Shown: positions 1 to 5,318, numbered from the stretch's first letter. The stretch: 13,358 nt of DNA from Dehalococcoidia bacterium (GCA_030744635.1 JASLQE010000234.1:1-13358), one strand, 5' to 3'. Program-made: numbers and translations. The notes: generated by a model from the letters alone, not told the origin.

Positions 1-119
1 AGGTAGCCAACGAGGTTTATCACGGATTCTTGATGGTGAATTCAGGTGAGTGCGATAGGACAAAAGACCGTTCGTGGTGTTGTCGCATATTTGAGATACA
101 TTGATGGCAATAAAATGCG

Positions 120-407
120 TTGTTTGATGCTCCCCTACGGCCTACCGAAAGACTCCATAATACGACGGGAGTTGTCAATATTAGCCCTGGTGAAGCACAG
201 AAGTTTATCGAAATCCTACACTGGGCACCTGCTGTTCCTGAAATGGGAGTACCATACAATCTAAACTATCAACTCGAAGAAGCAGGTATAGACATTTACA
301 AATCCCCGTGTTCCTTGCCAACAACTATTGAGGTGGGCGAACATACTTTGGGGATTTATGTTACGGGCGAAGATATGAGACCAGTGGAAGCGGAATTCAA
401 AGTTTAA
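120..407 (+). CDS. Unrecognised small protein, possibly the 3' part of a broken gene
   Basis: A 95-codon frame opens with TTG and has no clear ribosome binding site. I do not recognise the family. The C-terminal half (about residues 50-95) reads like a real beta-rich protein, with alternating hydrophobic residues and a conserved-looking end TLGIYVTGEDMRPVEAEFKV. The stretch is A+T-richer than the genes from 803 onward. A second open frame in another phase (roughly 46-160) contains a plausible segment, GVVAYLRYIDGNKMRCLMLP, which would run into this frame if one indel near position 150-165 were repaired. The gene may therefore be a frameshifted remnant rather than a complete small protein. It lies next to a transposase remnant, which fits a decayed region. 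The existence of a functional product is uncertain. Confidence 0.3.
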   Translation: MFDAPLRPTERLHNTTGVVNISPGEAQKFIEILHWAPAVPEMGVPYNLNYQLEEAGIDIYKSPCSLPTTIEVGEHTLGIYVTGEDMRPVEAEFKV

Positions 408-429
408 AAATCCGATGGCGGACTCACAG

Positions 430-587
430 TTATTCAGCTACCAACTCCCGATATTGGAGATATCAGAGTTGAGTAGCTTCAACAGTGTATCCCGAAACAG
501 GAAGGGGTTGTTACGGTTGCTGAACCGCCATTTCAGCTCGTCCGAGTTCGTCAAGGTTGACGTCAAGATGCCTGGTGTTGACCTCAT
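430..587 (-). pseudogene. C-terminal remnant of an IS1595/ISXO2-like transposase
   Basis: Read on the minus strand, codons from 587 downward give an open stretch that includes DELKWRFSNRNNPFLFRDTL and then LKLLNSD. In the IS1595-type transposases I recall, the C-terminus has this layout: an aromatic/Arg-Asn-rich strand, an FRDTL helix, and a short YKELxA-like tail. Here the tail QYRELVAE followed by TAA (432-430) is present but in a different phase, so a frameshift lies at about 455-465. The main frame runs on to a TAG at 440-438. Only about 50 residues are left; the DDE catalytic core is absent upstream and no terminal inverted repeats were identified. It is a dead fragment. The family assignment is from memory of the motif pattern and is moderate in certainty; that it is a broken transposase end is better supported. 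Confidence 0.5.
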
Positions 588-691
588 GACAGGGACTCGC
601 AAGAGAGTGTTTGGACAGCTTTCCTAAGGTGCTCTAGGACCACCGTCCGCATCAAGTATATAACCCCCCAATATACACATCGGCCACTCCG

Positions 692-720
692 TTGACGCTG
701 CTCAGCCCCGTTGCTATGAT
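692..720 (+). promoter_or_regulatory. Sigma70-type promoter for the aldolase-dehydrogenase unit
   Basis: TTGACG (692-697) and TATGAT (715-720) are separated by exactly 17 bases, each one mismatch from the bacterial consensus. Transcription would begin near 727, giving an untranslated leader of about 75 bases before the ATG at 803. No other good hexamer pair was seen in the 200 bases before the gene. The region 588-802 otherwise holds no recognisable gene. Confidence 0.7.
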
Positions 721-802
721 GAAGCTTGGCCCACACTAACAGGCTACTGAGAAGCCCTGTTCTCCTGGGATTTGGCCCATTAAATACGTATGGAGGACCG
801 AT

Positions 803-1603
803 ATGGACTGGGGTATGGCAAACAGACTGGCGCAGCTGATTCAGCCGGATGGCCGCTGCGTCTTCATGCCAGTGGATCACGGCTACTTTCAGGGCCCCAC
901 CCGGGACCTGGAGCAGCCCGGCAGGACCCTGGAGCCGCTGCTGCCCTACACAGACGCCGTCTTTATCACCAGGGGCGCGCTGCGCTCCTGCGTGGACCCG
1001 GCCCGCGCTAAACCCATAATCCTCAGGGTGTCCGGCGGCACCAGCATGGTGGGCAAGGACCTGGCCAACGAGGGGATCACTACCTCACTGGAGGAGGCTG
1101 TCCGTCTCAATGTGGCTGCCCTGGGCATGTCCATCTTCGTGGGCACCGACTACGAGAAAGAGTCTTTGCTGAACCTGGCCAGGCTGGTTGACGATGCCGA
1201 GAGGTGCGGCATACCGGTGATGGCGGTTACCGCCGTGGGCAAGGAGCTGGAGAAGCGGGACGCACGCTATCTCTCGCTGTGCTGCCGCATAGCGGCGGAG
1301 CTGGGTGCCAGGGTGGTGAAGACCTACTGGTGCGAGGGCTTCGAGGCGGTGGTGAGGGGGTGTCCCGTCCCGGTGGTGATGGCTGGGGGCCCCCAGGTGG
1401 ACACGGAGCTTGAGGTGTTCCAGTTCGTCCATGACGGCATTCAGAAGGGGGCCATCGGGGTGAACTTGGGCAGGAACATCTGGCAGAATGAATTCCCCGT
1501 GGCCATGATGAAAGCCATCCGGGCCATAGTCCACCAGGACGCCACCTCGGAAGAGGCCCTGGAGCGGTATAACAGCGCCAAAAGCGAAAAGGTTGCCCTT
1601 TAA
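803..1603 (+). CDS. LsrF/DeoC-type class I aldolase
   Basis: A 266-residue TIM-barrel aldolase of the DeoC/LacD/LsrF group. It resembles E. coli LsrF (3-hydroxy-5-phosphonooxypentane-2,4-dione thiolase) along its length: the opening DWGMANRL, the VDHGYFQGPT loop (about 24-33), the TRGALRS segment (57-62), the Schiff-base lysine region VVKTYW with Lys173, and the phosphate-binding end GVNLGRNIWQ (219-228) followed by HPVAMM-like FPVAMMKAI. It lacks the ~30-residue N-terminal extension of LsrF. The archaeal-type relatives (ADH synthase of the alternative shikimate route, archaeal class I fructose-bisphosphate aldolase) share the fold, so the substrate is uncertain. No other lsr genes are present; the following dehydrogenase, 11 bases on, suggests catabolism of a sugar phosphate or polyol. 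The ATG at 803 follows GGAGG (792-796) by six bases, which fixes the start. Confidence 0.88.
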   Translation: MDWGMANRLAQLIQPDGRCVFMPVDHGYFQGPTRDLEQPGRTLEPLLPYTDAVFITRGALRSCVDPARAKPIILRVSGGTSMVGKDLANEGITTSLEEAVRLNVAALGMSIFVGTDYEKESLLNLARLVDDAERCGIPVMAVTAVGKELEKRDARYLSLCCRIAAELGARVVKTYWCEGFEAVVRGCPVPVVMAGGPQVDTELEVFQFVHDGIQKGAIGVNLGRNIWQNEFPVAMMKAIRAIVHQDATSEEALERYNSAKSEKVAL

Positions 1604-1614
1604 GGGCCGGTCTG

Positions 1615-2640
1615 GTGCGCGCCGCGGTTTACCATAACAACCACGATATACGGCTGGAGGAGATGCCCACGCCGCATATCGGCCCCGGCGAGGCGCTGGT
1701 GCGGGTGGAGGCCAGCGGTATCTGCGGTAGCGATGTCATGGAGTGGTACCGCATCAAAAAGGCCCCCCTGGTGCTGGGCCACGAGGTGGCCGGGGAGATT
1801 GTGGCACTGGGGGAAGGGGTGGAGCGCTACCGGACGGGAGATCGGGTTGCCGTAGCCCATCATGTCCCCTGCAACACCTGCCACTATTGCCTGACCGGCT
1901 GCCACACGGTGTGCGATACCCTCCGTTCCACCAATGTGGACCCCGGCGGTTTCGCCGAGTATATCCGCCTGCCGTCCATTCTGGTGGACCGGGGGGTGTT
2001 TCCCCTGCCCGAAGAGGTCTCCTTTGAGGAGGCCACCTTCACCGAGCCGCTGGCCTGCGTCCTGCGGGGGCAGCGGCTGGCCGCTGTTAGGCCGGGCAAG
2101 AGTGTCCTGGTTATAGGCAGCGGTATGACCGGACTGCTCCATGTGCAGCTGGCACGGGCGCTGGGGGCGGGACGGGTGGTGGCCACGGATATCGTAGATT
2201 TCCGGCTGGAGGCGGCGCTGCGCTTCGGGGCCGAGGCCGCCATCCAGGCGGGGGAGGCGGTGCCGGAGCGCCTGCGTCAGTTCTTTGGCGGATGGCTGCC
2301 TGACATAGTTATTGTGTGCGCCGGGACCACAGGAGCCATAGAGCAGGGGCTGCACTCGGTGGAGCGGGGGGGCACGGTGCTCCTGTTTGCGCCCGGTGCG
2401 CCGGGGGCGACCGTCCCGCTGCCGGTAAACGATATCTGGTTCAACGGTACCAACATAGTCACCACCTATGCCGGCAGCCCTGCGGACTATGCCGCTGCCC
2501 TGGAGCTTATCCGGGCACGGTGGGCGCCGGTGGGGGAGATGGTCACACACCGTCTGGGCCTGGCGGATACGGGCCAGGGTTTCCAACTGGTGGCCGGGGC
2601 GCGGGACTCCATAAAAGTAATAATCGAGCCTCAGAGGTAG
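1615..2640 (+). CDS. Zinc-dependent alcohol/polyol dehydrogenase (MDR family)
   Basis: A 341-residue medium-chain dehydrogenase that oxidises a secondary alcohol or polyol with NAD(P). Visible landmarks: catalytic-zinc ligands Cys37 (GICGSD), His56-Glu57 (GHEVAG) and Glu144 (TEPLAC); a full structural-zinc set Cys86, Cys89, Cys92 and Cys100; the Rossmann loop VIGSGMTG (166-173); and Asp192 at the end of the second strand, which favours NAD over NADP. Length and order match sorbitol, threonine and 2,3-butanediol dehydrogenases; the substrate cannot be read from sequence. The start is GTG at 1615, with AAGGG (1602-1606) overlapping the stop of the aldolase as the likely ribosome binding site. 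The tight spacing means the two genes are probably co-transcribed and act in one pathway, for example oxidising an alcohol to the ketone that the aldolase then cleaves; that order is inference. Confidence 0.9.
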   Translation: MRAAVYHNNHDIRLEEMPTPHIGPGEALVRVEASGICGSDVMEWYRIKKAPLVLGHEVAGEIVALGEGVERYRTGDRVAVAHHVPCNTCHYCLTGCHTVCDTLRSTNVDPGGFAEYIRLPSILVDRGVFPLPEEVSFEEATFTEPLACVLRGQRLAAVRPGKSVLVIGSGMTGLLHVQLARALGAGRVVATDIVDFRLEAALRFGAEAAIQAGEAVPERLRQFFGGWLPDIVIVCAGTTGAIEQGLHSVERGGTVLLFAPGAPGATVPLPVNDIWFNGTNIVTTYAGSPADYAAALELIRARWAPVGEMVTHRLGLADTGQGFQLVAGARDSIKVIIEPQR

Positions 2641-2810
2641 GCATAGGTGTTTGCTCGGTTAAGAGTATTGGCTCGTATTAGGCTGAACAAAAGCCTGGAG
2701 AGGGACCGCAGGGTGGGTGGTGGGGGGCCCTGGATGCCCTTTTGAGGAGTGAGCTAGGCGGGCCGGGGGCTGAGCATAGGGAAGCGGATTAGATTACAGC
2801 TTGACCCCCA

Positions 2811-2819
2811 TGCTATACT
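2811..2819 (+). promoter_or_regulatory. Extended -10 promoter of the flavin reductase gene
   Basis: TGCTATACT contains the extended -10 TG (2811-2812) and TATACT (2814-2819). No good -35 is present at 17 bases (AGATTA, 2791-2796), as is usual for extended -10 promoters. The predicted start near 2826 leaves a leader of about 27 bases that contains AAGGAGG (2842-2848). The gap 2641-2810 holds no gene that I can see. Confidence 0.5.
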
Positions 2820-2852
2820 GCCCGCAGCTACCGACATTACCAAGGAGGCGTT

Positions 2853-3425
2853 GTGGCATCTTACGAAGATAGGGACTCCCGTGACCCTGGTACCGGGCTG
2901 TATCCAACGCCCGTTGTAATGGTGACCTGTGTGGATGACCTGGGGAGGCCCAACATCATCACCCTGGCCTGGGCTGGGGTGGTGTGCTCCGAACCGCCAC
3001 AGCTGGGTATCGCCGTGCGTCCCAGCCGCCACTCACACGCCATGCTGCGCCGCAGCGGCCAGTTCGTGGTCAATATCCCCTCTCAGGACCTGCTTCACTC
3101 CACTGATGTATGCGGCACCATAAGTGGCCGCGACCAGGACAAGTTCGCCCTCACCGGCCTCACCCCGCTCCCCGCCACCAAGGTTGAGGCCCCCTTGCTG
3201 GCCCAGTGCCCGGTGAACCTGGAGTGCCTGTTGCGTCACCGCCTGGCCCTGGGCTCCCACGACCTCTTTATAGGGGAGGTGGTGGCCTACCATGTCCGGA
3301 ATGACATCATCGGGGAGCGCGGGCGGCCGGACTTCGGCAAGGCCCGTCCCTTCGCCTACGCTTTAGGGGAATACTGGGGGCTGGGGGAGATGTTGGGCAA
3401 GAACGGACTTTCGCGGCCCAGGTAA
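2853..3425 (+). CDS. Flavin reductase-like protein (FMN-binding split barrel, flavoredoxin type)
   Basis: A 190-residue member of the flavin reductase-like domain family, which binds FMN and passes electrons between NAD(P)H or ferredoxin and a partner. Typical features are PTPVVMVTCVD near the N-terminus (18-28), the flavin-phosphate loop NIITLAWAG...SEPPQLGIAVRP (34-57), FVVNIPS (71-77), and the family signature GSHDLFIGEVV (134-144). The length is normal for flavoredoxins of anaerobes. There are no signal peptide or membrane segments, so it is cytoplasmic. The start is GTG at 2853, four bases after AAGGAGG (2842-2848); no other start fits that site. It has its own promoter and ends facing the minus-strand scar at 3439, so it is a single-gene unit. 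The physiological partner is unknown. Confidence 0.88.
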   Translation: MASYEDRDSRDPGTGLYPTPVVMVTCVDDLGRPNIITLAWAGVVCSEPPQLGIAVRPSRHSHAMLRRSGQFVVNIPSQDLLHSTDVCGTISGRDQDKFALTGLTPLPATKVEAPLLAQCPVNLECLLRHRLALGSHDLFIGEVVAYHVRNDIIGERGRPDFGKARPFAYALGEYWGLGEMLGKNGLSRPR

Positions 3426-3438
3426 GCAGGCCGCCGGT

Positions 3439-3681
3439 TCAGGGGTGTAGCTGCCCGCCCTCGTCGTCCTCCAGGATGACGGCATCCATGGGGCAACTTT
3501 CGGCGGCCTCCCACAGCACCTCTTCCGTAACCTTGCCGGGGTCGTCCACCACCGCCTGCGGGCGGTTGCTGGGGGTGGGGGAAGCATCGTAGCTATAGCA
3601 AAGCAGGTCCTCGGGCGAGGAGAGCATCCTCTCCCTGCCCAAAACCCTCTCCAACTCTGTGACCAAGCTACGGGATGACAC
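3439..3681 (-). pseudogene. In-frame scar: GlcD-type FAD oxidase start fused to a ferredoxin tail
   Basis: The 80-codon frame is a hybrid. Residues 6-44 (LVTELERVLGRERMLSSPED, then LLCYSYDAS) are the opening of a glycolate/D-lactate oxidase (GlcD) family protein, just before its FAD-binding domain. Residues 45-80 (DDPGKVTEEVLWEAAESCPM, then DAVILEDDEG) are the end of a single-cluster ferredoxin. The switch comes at AVV (43-45), where both parents could share the residues. The ferredoxin part keeps only its last Cys (Cys63); the CxxCxxC set is gone, and the other Cys (Cys28) belongs to the oxidase part, so no Fe-S cluster can form. FAD-binding residues are also missing. The simplest reading is a deletion that fused two adjacent genes. 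The GTG start directly follows an in-frame TGA and has no ribosome site, but a TATAAT lies just upstream. A small expressed protein with a new role cannot be excluded. Confidence 0.65.
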
Positions 3682-3687
3682 CTGTCA

Positions 3688-3693
3688 ATTATA
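3688..3693 (-). promoter_or_regulatory. TATAAT -10 box placing the start site on the GTG at 3681
   Basis: Read on the minus strand, a perfect TATAAT (3693 to 3688) ends six bases before the GTG at 3681. The -35 region at 17-19 bases is only partial (TGACCC or TGTGAC, about 3711-3718). Transcription would start at about 3681-3682, so the message would be leaderless. The box probably belonged to the original FAD-oxidase gene. Confidence 0.45.
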
Positions 3694-3821
3694 GCCTGTG
3701 CGTGCAGCCGGGGTCACATGGCTGGTACAATCAATGTATCGCAATGCATGGGTTAAATCAGGGCAACATGAGGGGAGGTAGCCGGGTGAGACAAAAGTCA
3801 TATATCTAGAGCCTGCTCCAG

Positions 3822-3845
3822 GGTAGAATGGAATCGGTAGAATGG
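3822..3845 (+). repeat. Tandem 10-base repeat upstream of the zinc-ribbon gene
   Basis: GGTAGAATGG occurs at 3822-3831 and again at 3836-3845, separated by AATC, giving a 14-base period. Each copy contains TAGAAT, which could act as a -10 box (the second copy would give a start near 3850 and a 30-base leader for the ATG at 3880), but no convincing -35 goes with either. It could equally be a small duplicated operator. The surrounding gap (3694-3879) has no other recognisable feature. Confidence 0.35.
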
Positions 3846-3879
3846 CATTGAACGAGTCTGTTAATCTCAGGTGGCAACT

Positions 3880-4128
3880 ATGATTTTTGATAAGACATTC
3901 TGTCCCGGCAGCAAAACCCTCAGGGAACCTATGCCGGAGGACTATCCCTGCCAGCAATGCGGCTACAAAGAAGTGGAAATATGGACCCACGAGTTAAAGG
4001 GCACCTGTCCCAATTGCGGTGCCCCCGTTTTTAAAGAGAGGGCACCTTCCTGCATAGATTGGTGCCAGCAGGCCAAAGAATGTGTGGGCGAGGAGACCTT
4101 CGACCGGCTTATGGAGGGAAAGGAATAA
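3880..4128 (+). CDS. Cys-rich small zinc-ribbon-like protein
   Basis: An 82-residue soluble protein with eight cysteines: Cys8, a zinc-ribbon pair CQQC (24-27) and CPNC (43-46), then a C-terminal CIDWCQQAKEC set (58, 62, 68). The first four paired cysteines should bind zinc; the last three could bind a second metal or an Fe-S cluster. I recall similar SCIDWCxxAxxC tails on small anaerobe proteins, sometimes attached to HD-domain phosphohydrolases, but no function is established. The start is taken as ATG 3880 because AGGTGG (3869-3874) lies five bases upstream; the GTG at 3871 falls inside that site and has no site of its own. It is two bases from the next zinc-ribbon gene, so the two are an operon. 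The setting next to DUF1858 and DUF542 genes suggests a redox-stress role (inference). Confidence 0.72.
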   Translation: MIFDKTFCPGSKTLREPMPEDYPCQQCGYKEVEIWTHELKGTCPNCGAPVFKERAPSCIDWCQQAKECVGEETFDRLMEGKE

Positions 4129-4130
4129 GT

Positions 4131-4301
4131 ATGGCTATGCCTGATACGGAAAACACGCAGCAGGGTGCACAGCCCGAACCTGCGTGTCAGCGGTGTGGCG
4201 TTGGCAGTGAGCAGCGACCGCTGTTGTCTATAGTGAGCCAGCGCACCCCGATATGGGTCTGCGTGCGCTGTCTGCCTGAACTTATACATGGCTCACATTA
4301 G
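4131..4301 (+). CDS. Very small zinc-ribbon protein with a CVRCLPELIHG tail
   Basis: A 56-residue protein with two CxxC knuckles, CQRC (19-22) and CVRC (44-47), separated by 21 residues, the pattern of a single zinc ribbon. The first 18 residues are polar and probably disordered. The end, WVCVRCLPELIHG, looks conserved; I recall it in unnamed proteins of anaerobes but can give no function. The ATG at 4131 is two bases after the stop of the preceding gene, with AAGGA (4119-4123) as ribosome site; a second ATG at 4137 is a less likely start. The two neighbouring ribbons are probably translated together. Downstream lies a long hairpin between this gene and the convergent DUF1858 gene. Confidence 0.62.
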   Translation: MAMPDTENTQQGAQPEPACQRCGVGSEQRPLLSIVSQRTPIWVCVRCLPELIHGSH

Positions 4302-4326
4302 CTTCTGTTGATGGGTAGGTGGGTGG

Positions 4327-4369
4327 TGCCGGCTTCAGGTTAAACCCAGGTCTAACTTGAAAACCGGCA
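4327..4369. terminator. Long hairpin between convergent genes, probable two-way terminator
   Basis: TGCCGG (4327-4332) pairs with CCGGCA (4364-4369) and TTCAGGTT (4334-4341) pairs with AACTTGAA (4354-4361) with one G-T wobble. This makes a 14-pair stem with a small 1x2 internal bulge and a 12-base loop. It sits midway between the stops of the convergent genes at 4301 and 4381. Neither side has a T-run, so it is not a classic intrinsic terminator; it may act with Rho or protect both 3' ends. Confidence 0.5.
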
Positions 4370-4380
4370 GCCGCAGGGGT

Positions 4381-4596
4381 TCAGCCGGATTCGGACAGGG
4401 CGTTAATCTCTTCCATCATCTTATCGGGGTTCGCATTGTGCATCGTGGCCCCGAAGGAGATGGACTCCATCCTCATGCCGGGGCAGGTGAAACAGCCCTG
4501 GCCGAAGTATTTCTCTATCACCTTCATCGCCTCAGGCTTCGCATCCAGAATTTCCCCGATGTTCATATCCTTATGGAACCTGGCTAGCTGTGACAT
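4381..4596 (-). CDS. DUF1858 redox-disulfide protein
   Basis: A 71-residue protein of the DUF1858 / hybrid-cluster-protein-associated redox disulfide family. The opening DMNIGEILDAKPEAMKVIEK (10-29) is the family's helical start, followed by GCFTC with the CxxC pair Cys35 and Cys38. In most members the motif is GMxCxGC; here it is FGQGCFTCPGM, a variant. Members occur in NO- and redox-stress settings, often beside hybrid cluster proteins; the CxxC is thought to cycle as a disulfide or hold a metal. The ATG follows AAGGAGG (4610 to 4604) with good spacing, and that ribosome site overlaps the stop of the oxidase-like gene before it, so the two are translated as a pair. Confidence 0.82.
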   Translation of the reverse strand: MSQLARFHKDMNIGEILDAKPEAMKVIEKYFGQGCFTCPGMRMESISFGATMHNANPDKMMEEINALSESG

Positions 4597-4608
4597 AGTG
4601 TTACCTCC

Positions 4609-5016
4609 TTAGTGTTGCTGGGGTGGTACCTGTATCATAGTACGTCCCATGTTGTATACAAAGAGAACGAAGGAAAGGGCCAGAAGGGCAGCAAAAACGG
4701 CCCGCAGGTCGCTACCCACCCCCCAGTAAAGCTTGGTGGCGGTGAACACCAGAAAGCCGGCCAGGCTGACATTGGCCGCCCAGAACTGCAACCAGGCCAT
4801 CCCCTCGCTGTATAGCGGCCGGCCACGAAAACGAGGTAGGATGTGGTAGGAGATGCCAAAAATGGTGAACATGACAAACCCCACCAGGTTGACATGGGCG
4901 TGCACTGGCACCAGTATGCGTGCGGATGAGTCAATGGATATATACAGCCCTAAGCCCACTCCCACCATCAGATAAGCCATGCCGGTGTAGATGAAGCCCA
5001 TTGTAGTGCGGTTCAT
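4609..5016 (-). CDS. Four-helix heme-copper oxidase subunit I-like membrane protein
   Basis: A 135-residue membrane protein with four predicted helices (about 8-28, 36-58, 73-95 and 103-122). The segment PVHAHVNLVGFVMFTIFGIS (37-56) followed by YHILPRF resembles helix 2 of CcoN/NorB-type subunit I, where the LHTN histidine binds the low-spin heme. Histidines 39, 41 and 58 are candidate ligands. The rest of a subunit I, about eight helices with the CuB ligands and the second heme axial histidine, is absent, so it cannot be a complete oxidase or NO reductase. It is not an obvious truncation: it has a clean ATG with AAGGAGG just upstream (5026 to 5020) and ends within the DUF1858 ribosome site. 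It may bind one heme, possibly as an oligomer, and sense or handle NO, O2 or quinol electrons; this is inference. Confidence 0.75.
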   Translation of the reverse strand: MNRTTMGFIYTGMAYLMVGVGLGLYISIDSSARILVPVHAHVNLVGFVMFTIFGISYHILPRFRGRPLYSEGMAWLQFWAANVSLAGFLVFTATKLYWGVGSDLRAVFAALLALSFVLFVYNMGRTMIQVPPQQH

Positions 5017-5058
5017 TTCCCTCCTTGCAATATGTTATTCTACAGACTAAAAAAGGTA

Positions 5059-5074
5059 TGTGACTTAAGTCGCT
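5059..5074. promoter_or_regulatory. CRP/FNR-like palindromic operator candidate
   Basis: TGTGA-CTTAAG-TCGCT has a perfect TGTGA left half and a TCnCn right half of the CRP-type site TGTGA-N6-TCACA, centred on the palindrome GACTTAAGTC (5062-5071). It lies in the 101-base region between divergent genes at 5016 (minus) and 5118 (plus), overlapping the -35 area of a possible minus-strand promoter whose -10 would be TAGAAT (5042 to 5037). A Crp/Fnr regulator with the matching recognition residues is encoded at 5707. A second palindrome, CCCCATGGGG, lies at 5084-5093. No clear promoter for the plus strand was found. Confidence 0.42.
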
Positions 5075-5117
5075 GAGGCGTGCCCCCATGGGGTCTAACC
5101 TTAGATGAGGAGGCGAG

Positions 5118-5318
5118 ATGGCGGCTGAGATATCTCAAGAAATGACTATTAACCAAGTGCTTAAACTTTACCCCCAGGTGATGGGTGTTTTCAACACCTT
5201 CGGCATGGACTCGTGCTGCGGCGGCGCCCGCAGCCTGGGAGTGGCCGCAGGGGAGGATGGGGCGGATATCGATGAGTTGCTCAAAGCCCTCCAGCGTACG
5301 GCGGAGGCCCAAGCGTAG
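5118..5318 (+). CDS. Stand-alone DUF542 protein (RIC/ScdA N-terminal domain)
   Basis: A 66-residue protein that is just the DUF542 domain: MTINQVLKLYPQVMGVFNTF (9-28) then GMDSCCGG with Cys33-Cys34. In full-length RIC proteins (YtfE, ScdA) this domain precedes a hemerythrin-like di-iron domain that repairs Fe-S clusters damaged by NO or peroxide. Here the di-iron domain is missing and no hemerythrin gene is in view. As in free-standing relatives, the adjacent cysteines may bind a metal or act as a redox pair. The ATG is four bases after AGGAGG (5108-5113). The cupin gene follows after 25 bases, probably in the same transcript. Confidence 0.85.
   Translation: MAAEISQEMTINQVLKLYPQVMGVFNTFGMDSCCGGARSLGVAAGEDGADIDELLKALQRTAEAQA

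Noticed and set aside
415..627. Open frame of 70 codons on the plus strand
   Set aside because: It runs antisense to the transposase remnant, whose minus-strand reading gives recognisable FRDTL-type sequence; the plus reading resembles nothing.
1085..1534. Open frame of 149 codons on the minus strand
   Set aside because: It is antisense to the aldolase, with no motifs and a His/Leu-rich composition typical of a shadow frame.
1600..2586. Open frame of 328 codons on the minus strand
   Set aside because: It is antisense to the complete zinc dehydrogenase, is rich in Pro, Gly, His and Arg as G+C-rich shadows are, and has no family motifs.
2676..2692. AGGCT-GAACAAA-AGCCT inverted repeat after the dehydrogenase gene
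   Set aside because: Five pairs, no T-run; expected by chance at this length.
2801..2806. TTGACC as a -35 for the flavin reductase promoter
   Set aside because: It is only seven bases from TATACT, too close for a -35/-10 pair.
3413..3434. GCGGCC...GGCCGC inverted repeat around the flavin reductase stop
   Set aside because: Six pairs with a ten-base loop in very G+C-rich sequence and no T-run; too weak to call a terminator.
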